This document shows, in pieces, positions 8,263 through 15,865 of a stretch of 64,000 nt of DNA (position 1 is its first letter; each line of letters begins with the position of its first letter). A program made the position numbers and the translations under genes. The stretch comes from Nereida sp. MMG025 (GTDB lineage: Bacteria > Pseudomonadota > Alphaproteobacteria > Rhodobacterales > Rhodobacteraceae): the NCBI RefSeq assembly GCF_021654165.1, contig NZ_JAKFZN010000001.1, forward strand, positions 62,001-126,000. Direction: 5' to 3'. The notes under the pieces were generated by a model. The model was given only the letters and a program-made list of their open reading frames with translations. It ran no database searches and was not told where the DNA came from.

Positions 8263-9354
8263 ATGGCCTACACGGTAAAAGACATTGCAACGGCGCTTGG
8301 GGCAGAAGCCCTTGGCGCCGTTGATCTTTTGGTAACGGGCTTGTCAGAGCCCGCAACAGCGCAGTCGGATCAGATGGCATTGGCTTTCACGCCAGACTAC
8401 GCGGAGGCGATTGGTCAGGGGGCCGCGAAGGTGGCCCTGCTTTGGCAAGGGGCTGATTGGCAAAGCTATGGGCTTGAAGCGGCCATATGTGTCGAACGAC
8501 CGCGCTATGCTTTGGCCCCTTTGTCAGCACGGCTGGACCGCGGGCCAGCGATTGCTGCGGGTATTCACCCAACGGCCGTGATTGATCCATCTGCGCAGAT
8601 CGGCAAGGGGGCGGCCATCGCCCCGTTTGTGGTGATTGGCGCGGGCGTTCAGATTGGCGAGAACGCCCGCATCGGCCCGAATTCTACGATCGGCTATGAC
8701 AGTGAAATTGGGGCGCAGGCTTTGATCCATGCAGGTGTGCACATCGGTCACAATGTGCGCATTGGCGCGCGGTTCATCTGCCAATCGGGCGCTGTGATCG
8801 GCAGTGACGGGTTTAGCTTTGTCACCCCTGAAAAAGCAGGCACCGAAGAAATCAAGGAAACTCTTGGCGAACGCGGCACGGTCAAGCAACAGCATTGGAC
8901 CCGCATTCACAGTCTGGGCGGTGTGACGATCGGCGACGATGTCGAAGTTGGCGCGAATACCTGCATTGATCGCGGCACTGTGCGCGACACGGTGGTGGGG
9001 GACCGCACAAAGATCGACAATATGGTGCAGGTGGCCCACAACGCTGTCGTCGGACGCGATTGTCTGCTGTGTGGTGCCTCTGGCGTGGCGGGCAGCGGCG
9101 TGTTGGGCGACCGTGTTGTGCTTGGTGGCCAATCGGGTGTCGTCGACAATGTCAAAGTGGGCGATGACGTGATCTTGGGGGGCGGCGGCAAAATTCGCAC
9201 AAACCAACCTGCTGGACGCGTCCTTATGGGGGATCCGGCCATTCCAATGACCGCAGGGGTCGAGCAATACAAAGCCTTGCGACGTTTGCCGCGTTTGGCC
9301 CGTGACGTTGCGGCCCTCAAGAAGGCACTTCCCAAAGACGACCCCAGACCCTAA
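8263..9354 (+). CDS. lpxD: UDP-3-O-acylglucosamine N-acyltransferase
   Basis: A 363-residue acyltransferase for the third step of lipid A synthesis, adding a 3-hydroxyacyl chain from acyl-ACP to UDP-3-O-acyl-glucosamine. An N-terminal uridine-binding domain (about 1-100) precedes a long left-handed beta helix of hexapeptide repeats (IGKGAAIAPF and similar). The probable catalytic His is His259 in QVAHNAVVG. A C-terminal helical tail ends in KKALPKDD. The gene stands apart from the bamA-skp-fabZ-lpxA block at 36-42 kb, where lpxD often sits, and heads a three-gene set with an ACP and a ketosynthase. A second lpxD elsewhere in the genome cannot be excluded. Confidence 0.9.
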   Translation: MAYTVKDIATALGAEALGAVDLLVTGLSEPATAQSDQMALAFTPDYAEAIGQGAAKVALLWQGADWQSYGLEAAICVERPRYALAPLSARLDRGPAIAAGIHPTAVIDPSAQIGKGAAIAPFVVIGAGVQIGENARIGPNSTIGYDSEIGAQALIHAGVHIGHNVRIGARFICQSGAVIGSDGFSFVTPEKAGTEEIKETLGERGTVKQQHWTRIHSLGGVTIGDDVEVGANTCIDRGTVRDTVVGDRTKIDNMVQVAHNAVVGRDCLLCGASGVAGSGVLGDRVVLGGQSGVVDNVKVGDDVILGGGGKIRTNQPAGRVLMGDPAIPMTAGVEQYKALRRLPRLARDVAALKKALPKDDPRP

Positions 9355-9390
9355 ATCAAGGTCATAGCAGGATCACGAAGGCGAATTTAC

Positions 9391-9648
9391 ATGAACACCG
9401 CAGCAAAAGTGACTGAAATCATTGCCGAACAAGCGATGATTGATGTGTCTGATGTGACACTGGATAGCACGTTGGAAAGCCTTGGGATTGACAGCATGGG
9501 CGTTGTGGAAAGTATTTTCGCGATTGAAGAGGCCTTTGATATCTCTGTGCCGTTCAACGCAAACGATCCTTCCGACAGCGACTTTGATATCTCAAGTGTG
9601 GCAAGCATTGTGGCGGCGGTGGACAAATTGAAAGCCGAGCAAGCCTGA
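9391..9648 (+). CDS. Acyl carrier protein, specialised paralog
   Basis: An acidic 85-residue carrier protein. The phosphopantetheine attachment site is Ser35 in GIDSMG, where the usual DSL reads DSM. The last residues are LKAEQA, and the stop overlaps the start of the following ketosynthase. It differs from the near-invariant housekeeping AcpP, so it is probably a second ACP. Its place between lpxD and a FabF-like enzyme suggests that it carries acyl chains for an envelope lipid. That role is inferred from context alone. Confidence 0.88.
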   Translation: MNTAAKVTEIIAEQAMIDVSDVTLDSTLESLGIDSMGVVESIFAIEEAFDISVPFNANDPSDSDFDISSVASIVAAVDKLKAEQA

Positions 9649-10859
9649 TGCACCGCGTGGTCATCACGGGTGCAGGCACGATCAATGCGTTGGGCAATGA
9701 TGTTGCCAGCACACAATCTGCGATGGCAGAGGGGCGTTGCGGGATCACACAGCTTGATATCCGCGATATTGATCGCTTGTCGGTCAAGATCGGGGGGCAA
9801 ATCCACGGGTATGAGGAAGCCGATCACTTCAACCGTCAGGAAATCGCCCTTTATGATCGATTTACGCAATTCACCTTGCTCGCTGCGCGCGAGGCCATTT
9901 CGCAGGCTGGATTGAAGTTTTCGGGCGATGAGTCCGATAGCGCAGGGGTTGTTCTGGGAACCTCTGGGGGTGGTTTGAACACCCAAGATGATAATTACCG
10001 CGCGGTTTACGAAGAAGGCAAAAACAGGGTTCATCCGTTTATCGTGCCAAAGTTGATGAACAACGCAGCGGCCAGTCATGTGTCTATGGAATACAACCTG
10101 CGTGGACCCTCGTTTACGGTGGCCACGGCCTGTGCTTCCAGCAATCATGCGATGGGGCAGGCCTTTGCGATGATCCGTTCTGGCATGGCCAAAACCATGA
10201 TCACAGGTGGTTCAGAGGCGATGTTGTGCTTTGGTGGCTTCAAGGCATGGGAGGGGCTGCGTGTGATGTCGAAAGACGCGTGTCGTCCGTTTTCTGCCAA
10301 TCGCAACGGAATGGTGCAGGGCGAGGGCGCGGGCGTTTTCGTTTTTGAGGAATATGAACACGCCAAGGCCCGCGGGGCAGAGATTCTGGCCGAAGTTGTC
10401 GGCTATTCGATGACATCCGATGCCAGTGACATTGTGATGCCGTCCAAAGCGGGGGCCGCGCGGACCATTGCGGGTGCTTTGCGCGATGCGCGCATCGATC
10501 CAACAGAGGTGGGCTATATCAACGCCCACGGGACTGGCACGGCCGCCAATGACAAAACCGAATGCGCTGCTGTGGCGCAGGTTTTTGGTGCCCATGCGGA
10601 CAAATTGATGATCTCATCCACCAAATCGATGCATGGTCATTTGATTGGCGGCACAGGTGCGGTCGAGTTGTTGGCGTGTTTGATGGCTCTGCGTGACGGG
10701 ATCATCGCGCCCACGATCGGCTATGAAGAACCCGATCCTGAATGCGCGCTGGATGTGGTGCCAAACGAGGCGCGTGAATGTCAGGTTGAGGTTGTTTTGT
10801 CCAACGCATTTGCCTTTGGCGGTTTGAATGCCGTCATCGCCCTGCGCAAGTTTCCCTAA
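9648..10859 (+). CDS. Beta-ketoacyl-ACP synthase (FabF/KAS II type)
   Basis: A 403-residue condensing enzyme. The catalytic Cys is Cys162 in ACASSNHAMG. The two active-site histidines are His294 (NAHGTGT) and His331 (GHLIGG), and Lys326 lies in STKSMHGH. This is the Cys-His-His set of elongating KAS I/II enzymes. It is cotranscribed with the preceding ACP (stop and start overlap) and lpxD. The set probably elongates acyl chains on the dedicated ACP; the housekeeping fabF is presumably elsewhere. An intrinsic terminator follows directly. Confidence 0.9.
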   Translation: MHRVVITGAGTINALGNDVASTQSAMAEGRCGITQLDIRDIDRLSVKIGGQIHGYEEADHFNRQEIALYDRFTQFTLLAAREAISQAGLKFSGDESDSAGVVLGTSGGGLNTQDDNYRAVYEEGKNRVHPFIVPKLMNNAAASHVSMEYNLRGPSFTVATACASSNHAMGQAFAMIRSGMAKTMITGGSEAMLCFGGFKAWEGLRVMSKDACRPFSANRNGMVQGEGAGVFVFEEYEHAKARGAEILAEVVGYSMTSDASDIVMPSKAGAARTIAGALRDARIDPTEVGYINAHGTGTAANDKTECAAVAQVFGAHADKLMISSTKSMHGHLIGGTGAVELLACLMALRDGIIAPTIGYEEPDPECALDVVPNEARECQVEVVLSNAFAFGGLNAVIALRKFP

Positions 10860-10860
10860 C

Positions 10861-10890
10861 AAAAAAACGCCCACCGAAGGGCGGGCGTTT
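10861..10890. terminator. Bidirectional terminator between fabF-like and ialB-like genes
   Basis: AAACGCCC pairs with GGGCGTTT around a short internal mismatch and a GAA loop. An A-run lies on the left side and TTT on the right, so it can serve both convergent genes. Confidence 0.75.
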
Positions 10891-10911
10891 CTGGTGCATC
10901 TTGATTTGCGC

Positions 10912-11574
10912 TTATTGTGCGGCGATTTCTGCCAGACGGTCAAACCCGGCGGTGAAGCCTGACAAAGACACGGTCAATTCGACTTTCTGGTCAGGTGCAA
11001 CGGCTGGTACAATCGTCAGGTTGGCCGCATTTCCGCGCTTGAACGCCGTGACATCAGCAGCCGAAAACCCAAGGCGCGCCAAACAACCGACTTGGCTGCA
11101 GAAGGCGAACTGATATTTGCGGGCCTGGCCACCATCAATCGACATGCTCAGACGTTCTGTCAAAAGTGTTTCAAGTGGAACAATGATGTTCGCACCAGCC
11201 GCGGCCTGCGCACCTGCGGGCAACGAGAGGATGTTGATCTCTGCCACGGCGTTGCCTTGCTGATCTGACAGCAGTTGATAAAGCTGGCACGGATCTTTCT
11301 GTTCGGCGTCAGCGGGCAGTTTTACGCAGCGGATTTCCCAATCACCGGATTCTTCCATGACATAGGTCTGGCCTGGTTGTGGTTCGCTCTGCTCTGGCTC
11401 GCCCATCTGAAGCTCGATCCCTGTGCCGTCATCCACAGACCCTTCGGCAGGTGCTGCCTCTTGCTCGGTGGTTTCGGGCGCAGGTGTTTCGGTTGCTTCC
11501 GTGGTCTGTGCCAAAAGCGGAGAAGCCATACCCAAAGCGGTAACAAGTGTAAGCGTTTTCAATAGATCAGACAT
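10912..11574 (-). CDS. Invasion-associated locus B (IalB) family protein
   Basis: A 220-residue exported protein with a signal peptide (about 1-22), a Thr/Glu/Pro/Ala-rich linker (23-66) and a C-terminal IalB-like beta domain. The domain has two Cys pairs: Cys83 with Cys96, and a second in FCSQVGCLARLGF, consistent with periplasmic disulfides. Family members are common in free-living alphaproteobacteria, so despite the name a virulence role should not be assumed. The gene is monocistronic, with an attenuator-like terminator 130 bp upstream. Confidence 0.85.
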   Translation of the reverse strand: MSDLLKTLTLVTALGMASPLLAQTTEATETPAPETTEQEAAPAEGSVDDGTGIELQMGEPEQSEPQPGQTYVMEESGDWEIRCVKLPADAEQKDPCQLYQLLSDQQGNAVAEINILSLPAGAQAAAGANIIVPLETLLTERLSMSIDGGQARKYQFAFCSQVGCLARLGFSAADVTAFKRGNAANLTIVPAVAPDQKVELTVSLSGFTAGFDRLAEIAAQ

Positions 11575-11704
11575 GTAAGCCCCAACAACGTTAATTATGC
11601 CGCGCTGCTATCATGGTGGTGGAAGGATGTCAGGTCAAATTCACGCAACGGCAGTCAGCCATCGGCAAAAATATGCTAAAACGATAAGCCTGATGACGCG
11701 CCAT

Positions 11705-11773
11705 AAAAAAAGAGGGCAACCCTTTTGGATTTACCCTCTTTGTCTTGCTCCCTGTCGGACCAGCCGACTTATT
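11705..11773 (-). ncRNA. Candidate small RNA of about 70 nt
   Basis: Read on the minus strand, a promoter at 11808-11780 would start a transcript near 11773. It contains a small hairpin (GTCGG and CCGAC around CTGGT, 11754-11768) and ends in a terminator whose 8-bp stem AAAGAGGG/CCCTCTTT (11709-11716 with 11734-11741) is followed by seven T. No open reading frame of note is inside. It could also be a leader or attenuator of the ialB-like gene, whose start is 130 bp downstream. Confidence 0.5.
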
Positions 11774-11779
11774 AATGCA

Positions 11780-11808
11780 ACGCTATGACGCATGCGACAT
11801 GCCGTCAA
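11780..11808 (-). promoter_or_regulatory. Sigma-70-type promoter for the small RNA
   Basis: On the minus strand, TTGACG (11808-11803) and TAGCGT (11785-11780) are exactly 17 bases apart. Confidence 0.55.
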
Positions 11809-11857
11809 CAGGGATTTCCAGTGATTTTTTCACATTTTTGCAAAGAGGGCCGACTGC

Positions 11858-11940
11858 AAAAAAAGCCGTAGCGACGGTGCGCTACGGCCAGTCTGACAGG
11901 GAGGTGTCAAAAGATCGAAGCTTTGGCCCGATCTGACGCT
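11858..11940 (-). ncRNA. Candidate small RNA with CCUCCC anti-Shine-Dalgarno loop
   Basis: On the minus strand three hairpins follow one another. First comes AGATCG/CGATCT (11912-11934). Next is a 5-bp stem TGACA/TGTCA closing a six-base loop CCUCCC (11894-11909). Last is a perfect 9-bp terminator stem GCCGTAGCG/CGCTACGGC (11865-11888) followed by seven T. The CCUCCC loop is complementary to ribosome binding sites, as in the CUCCUCCC-loop small RNAs known from Rhodobacter. No gene lies upstream on this strand, so it should be an independent transcript. Its promoter was not identified with confidence. Confidence 0.55.
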
Positions 11941-12011
11941 TTAGGTATGGCTCACAAAGGTTAAAAATGTATTTTCATTCAGGACAGTGAAATCAAAACA
12001 AGGCAACGCCT

Positions 12012-13556
12012 ATGGACACCCAGACACTTATCGTTGGCGGCGGCGGCGAAAACTACGAAACACAGCAGCATTTGCGGCTGGACTATGCAAACCGGCATGG
12101 CCTGATCGCTGGTGCAACAGGCACGGGCAAAACCGTGACGCTACAGATCTTGGCTGAGGGGTTCAGCCGCGCAGGCGTGCCGGTGTTCCTGTCTGATGTG
12201 AAGGGTGACTTGTCGGGACTGGCCAAAGCGGGGACCGAAACGCACAAGCTGCATGATGCCTTCATGAAGCGGGTCGGCACGATCGGACTGGATGATTTCG
12301 CCTATGAAACCTTCCCCGTCTGTTTTTGGGACCTGTACGGCGATCAAGGCCATCCCGTACGCACGACAGTTGCCGAAATGGGCCCGCTTTTGATTTCACG
12401 CATGTTGGAACTGACCGAGGCGCAAGAAGGGGTGTTGAACATTGCTTTCCGTGTTGCTGACGAACAGGGCCTGCCTTTGCTGGACCTCAAGGATCTGCAA
12501 TCGCTTTTGGTGTGGGTTGGCGAAAGCACAGATCAGATTGGTCTGCGGTACGGCTATGTTTCAAAACAATCGCTTGGCACCATCCAACGGCGTCTGTTGG
12601 TGTTGGAAAACCAAGGTGGCGCAAAACTGTTTGGTGAGCCTGCTTTGGCATTGTCCGATATTATGGCCACCGATGCGGGTAGGGGGCGGATCAATGTTCT
12701 GGCCGCCGACAAGTTGATGAACTCGCCCAAACTCTACGCCACGTTCCTGCTATGGCTTTTGTCTGAACTCTTTGAAGAGCTGCCCGAGGTCGGGGATCCC
12801 GATAAACCGAAATTGGTCTTTTTCTTCGACGAAGCGCATTTGCTGTTTGATGGTGCGCCCAAGGTGCTGGTCGACAAGGTTGAACAGGTTGCACGTTTGA
12901 TCCGCTCCAAAGGGGTGGGCGTTTATTTCATCACGCAAAACCCCGCCGATGTGCCCGAAGACATCTTGGGCCAATTGGGCAACCGTATCCAGCACGCGTT
13001 GCGCGCATTCACGGCCAAGGACAAAAAGGCGCTCAAACTGGCGGCCGAGACATACCGTGAAAACCCCGCTTTCGATATCGAAGACGCCATCATGCAAGTG
13101 GGCGTGGGCGAGGCTGTAACCTCATTTTTGGAAAACAAGGGTATTCCGGGCATTGCCGAACGCACCTTGATCCGTCCGCCATCATCCCAGTTGGGGCCGA
13201 TCACCAAATCCGAGCGTCAGGGGGTGATTGATGGATCGCCCATCGCGGGCAAATACGAGCATATCATTGATCGGGCTTCGGCATTTGAAACGCTGACAAA
13301 ACGCGCCGAAGAGGCTGCAAAAGCTGCCGAGGAGGCCGAGGCCCGTGAAGAAGAAATGAGCGTGGCCGAACGCGAATATCAGTCGGGGCGCAAATATACA
13401 GGCACCAAAGTCACCCGCTCCACCAGCCGCACCACCCGCAAAGCCACCAACACGATCGGGGCCGAGATTGGGAAGCTGGTGATCAAGGAATTGAAAGGCA
13501 CAACCGGTCGTCGCATCGTGCGCGGTATTCTGGGCGGGCTTTTCAAGGGGCGCTAA
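12012..13556 (+). CDS. HerA-like DUF853 ATPase
   Basis: A 514-residue P-loop NTPase of the HerA/FtsK group (DUF853). Walker A is GATGTGKT at 34-41, the Walker B-like FFFDEAHLLF lies near residues 273-282, and a conserved SKGVGVYFITQNPADVPE stretch follows. From about residue 425 comes a charged Ala/Glu/Arg-rich segment and a basic C-terminus. Relatives are widespread as single genes, and E. coli YjgR is one. The function is unknown, probably a DNA- or protein-associated motor. It is convergent with corC. Confidence 0.88.
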   Translation: MDTQTLIVGGGGENYETQQHLRLDYANRHGLIAGATGTGKTVTLQILAEGFSRAGVPVFLSDVKGDLSGLAKAGTETHKLHDAFMKRVGTIGLDDFAYETFPVCFWDLYGDQGHPVRTTVAEMGPLLISRMLELTEAQEGVLNIAFRVADEQGLPLLDLKDLQSLLVWVGESTDQIGLRYGYVSKQSLGTIQRRLLVLENQGGAKLFGEPALALSDIMATDAGRGRINVLAADKLMNSPKLYATFLLWLLSELFEELPEVGDPDKPKLVFFFDEAHLLFDGAPKVLVDKVEQVARLIRSKGVGVYFITQNPADVPEDILGQLGNRIQHALRAFTAKDKKALKLAAETYRENPAFDIEDAIMQVGVGEAVTSFLENKGIPGIAERTLIRPPSSQLGPITKSERQGVIDGSPIAGKYEHIIDRASAFETLTKRAEEAAKAAEEAEAREEEMSVAEREYQSGRKYTGTKVTRSTSRTTRKATNTIGAEIGKLVIKELKGTTGRRIVRGILGGLFKGR

Positions 13557-13567
13557 GGTCTGGCCGT

Positions 13568-14854
13568 TCAGGCGGGGCGCACTTTCAAGATCGCGATGCG
13601 ATTGGCGTCCCGCTGAACAACCTCGAACCGAAATCCGTGAAAGCTGAAAACCTGTCCCTCCATCGGGATGGACTGCGCTTCATGGATGACAAGGCCCGCA
13701 ACGGTCACGGCTTCTTCGTCGGGCAGGTTCCAATCCAGGGCGCGGTTCACATCACGGATGGTCATACCGCCTTCCAACAGGTAATTTCCGTCACTGTCTG
13801 GCACAATCGTGGCGACTTCTTCGGGATCAAACTCGTCAGCGATTTCACCGACGATTTCTTCCAGAATGTCTTCGAGCGTGATCAATCCCTCAAGCGAGCC
13901 GTACTCATCCACTACCAACGCAAAATGGGTCCGACGGCGCAAAAACTCGCGCATTTGGTCATCAAGCGTCGTCGTTTCGGGCACAAAGTAGGGGCGCATC
14001 GCCACGTCCGTCACACTGAATTTCGCAAGGTCTTTGGGATTTGCGTCAGGGCCGCGCATCAATTTGTCGATGGCACGCAGCAGGTCCTTGGCATGGATGA
14101 CCCCGATGATGTTTTCTGGTTCATCACGAAACACGGGCAAGCGGGTGTGGTTGCTGGCCAGGCATTGGCTCAGGATGGTTTCGGGGGGATCATCGGCGTT
14201 GATCATCTCGATGCCCGAGCGGTGAAGCATGATTTCTTCAACTGTGCGGTCACCAAGGTCCAGAGCGCCAAGGATACGGTCGCGGTCTTCTTTTTCAACA
14301 ACGCCTTCAGAGTGGCCTAGTTGCAAAGCGCCTGCAATTTCTTCGCGCACGGCCAGAATATTGCTATCGGGGTCTGTCTGGATGCCAACCACACGCAGCA
14401 CGCCGCGCACCAGAATGCGCACCAAGGACACGATGGGGGCGAAAACGCGGACCACAACCGAAATAGGCCCCGACACCATGCTGGCGGCGGTTTCGGCGTT
14501 GGTGATGGCGTAGGTTTTTGGCAGCACCTCTGCGAAGATCAAAACCAAAAGCGTCATGACAAGCGTCGCCAATGCAACGCCGCTTTCGCCGAAGGCCCGT
14601 GTCAGAAGGGCCGTGGCAAGCGATGTTGCAAGGATGTTGACAAGGTTGTTGCCCAGAAGGACCGAGCCAATCAGACGTTCGTTGTCTTCGGTGATCCGCA
14701 ACGCACGTTCTGCGCCTTTTGATCCTTTGTCAGCCTGTGCGCGTAACTTGCCGCGCGATGCGGCTGTCAAAGCCGTTTCTGACCCAGAGAAGAACCCTGA
14801 CAATACCAAAAGCAGGCCAATGCCGCCCGCCGTCAACCAAAAGGCCGTATCCAC
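13568..14854 (-). CDS. HlyC/CorC (CNNM) family transporter protein
   Basis: A 428-residue protein with an N-terminal DUF21 membrane domain (about 1-185, three to four spans, with the GLLLVLSGFFSGSETALTAA signature). A CBS pair follows (about 200-330, including RSGIEMINADDP and a DEYGSLEGLITLEDILEEI motif), then a C-terminal CorC_HlyC domain (about 345-428). These proteins are linked to Mg2+ or Co2+ export. It is the last gene of the minus-strand run that starts at 17588, downstream of xerD. Confidence 0.9.
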   Translation of the reverse strand: MDTAFWLTAGGIGLLLVLSGFFSGSETALTAASRGKLRAQADKGSKGAERALRITEDNERLIGSVLLGNNLVNILATSLATALLTRAFGESGVALATLVMTLLVLIFAEVLPKTYAITNAETAASMVSGPISVVVRVFAPIVSLVRILVRGVLRVVGIQTDPDSNILAVREEIAGALQLGHSEGVVEKEDRDRILGALDLGDRTVEEIMLHRSGIEMINADDPPETILSQCLASNHTRLPVFRDEPENIIGVIHAKDLLRAIDKLMRGPDANPKDLAKFSVTDVAMRPYFVPETTTLDDQMREFLRRRTHFALVVDEYGSLEGLITLEDILEEIVGEIADEFDPEEVATIVPDSDGNYLLEGGMTIRDVNRALDWNLPDEEAVTVAGLVIHEAQSIPMEGQVFSFHGFRFEVVQRDANRIAILKVRPA

Positions 14855-14914
14855 TTGAAAATCCTTTGTTACGTCTGTCTAGCTATGAAGGGCGTCGGTG
14901 GGGGAAATCAAGCC

Positions 14915-15865
14915 TCAGTCGCGCGATTTGGGCTGCTTTGCCAATGGGTGATGCTCTAACACCAGCTCTTTTAGCCGTTCATCCAGAACGTGGGTGTATA
15001 TTTCCGTGGTGGCTACATCGGCGTGACCCAACAGCGTTTGAATGGCACGAAGGTCTGCACCACCCGCCAAAAGATGGGTTGCAAAGGCATGGCGCAGGGT
15101 GTGCGGCGTCACTTTGTCGGGGCTGACACCAGCGTGAACGGCCAGTTCCTTAATCAATAGATAAAACCGATGGCGGGTCAGATATCCGTCTTTGGACGGG
15201 GAGGGGAACAGAAAGCGTGACGTCGGTTTGCCTGCGGTGCGCGCGGTGTCTTGTGCGTCATCCCAGTCTTTCAAATAGGCCGCCAGTGCCTCGCGTGCGG
15301 GCGGCGAAAGCGGCACCATGCGTTCTTTGTCGCCTTTGCCGCGCACAAGCAACATTCTGGGATCACCCCGTGCTGCTGACACGGGCAAAGAAACCAGCTC
15401 GGTCACGCGCATCCCGGTGGCATAGAGAAGTTCCATCAAACAGGTGTTACGGATGCGATCAGCAGGGCTTCGCCCCAGTTCACGCGCAGCCGCCAACAGA
15501 CGGTCAACCTCTTCGACACTCAGGGTTTTAGGCAGGGATTTCTGACGCCCGGGGCCACGAATTTCGATGGCTGGATTATCGCTGCGCAGGCCCTCTTCAA
15601 ATGCAAAACGGTAGAGTTGTTTGATAGCAGACAAGCGGCGGGCGCGGGTTGATTGCGCCAGTCCGTTGGCTTCGCAAAAGATCAGGTAGTCTTCCACATC
15701 GCTTCGTGCGGCATTGGCAAAACTCAGCCCCTTGCGGTCTAACCACGCGTGGACGTCTTTGAGATCACGGGCATAGGCCATTTGGGTGTTCTTTGAGGCA
15801 TCCAGTTCGGCCGCCTGCGCCTCAAGAAAGGATTGCACCCATATTATGTCTTGGCTCTGTGTCAT
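14915..15865 (-). CDS. xerD: Tyrosine recombinase, XerD type
   Basis: A 316-residue site-specific recombinase. The N-terminal SAM-like core-binding domain (about 10-95) precedes the catalytic domain. Visible catalytic residues are the Arg in GMRVTEL, His255 and Arg258 in HTLRHAF, His281 in LLGHADV, and the nucleophile Tyr290 in EIYTHV. The length and lack of any phage gene nearby fit the chromosome-dimer-resolving XerD rather than an integrase. The start overlaps the stop of the upstream 522-aa gene by 4 bp. A dif site was not found in the window. Confidence 0.88.
   Translation of the reverse strand: MTQSQDIIWVQSFLEAQAAELDASKNTQMAYARDLKDVHAWLDRKGLSFANAARSDVEDYLIFCEANGLAQSTRARRLSAIKQLYRFAFEEGLRSDNPAIEIRGPGRQKSLPKTLSVEEVDRLLAAARELGRSPADRIRNTCLMELLYATGMRVTELVSLPVSAARGDPRMLLVRGKGDKERMVPLSPPAREALAAYLKDWDDAQDTARTAGKPTSRFLFPSPSKDGYLTRHRFYLLIKELAVHAGVSPDKVTPHTLRHAFATHLLAGGADLRAIQTLLGHADVATTEIYTHVLDERLKELVLEHHPLAKQPKSRD

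Larger units (their letters stand above)
11575..12011. other. 437-base gene-free region with two minus-strand RNA candidates
   Basis: No plausible protein gene lies here. The minus strand carries two intrinsic terminators with T7 tails (11705-11741 and 11858-11888). One has a clear upstream promoter (11780-11808) and the other an upstream CCUCCC stem-loop. The rest, 11575-11704, shows nothing definite. Confidence 0.6.

Noticed and set aside
14915-15865. Tyrosine recombinase as an integrase of a mobile island
   Set aside because: No tRNA, attachment repeats or phage genes are near, and the length and operon context fit the housekeeping XerD.
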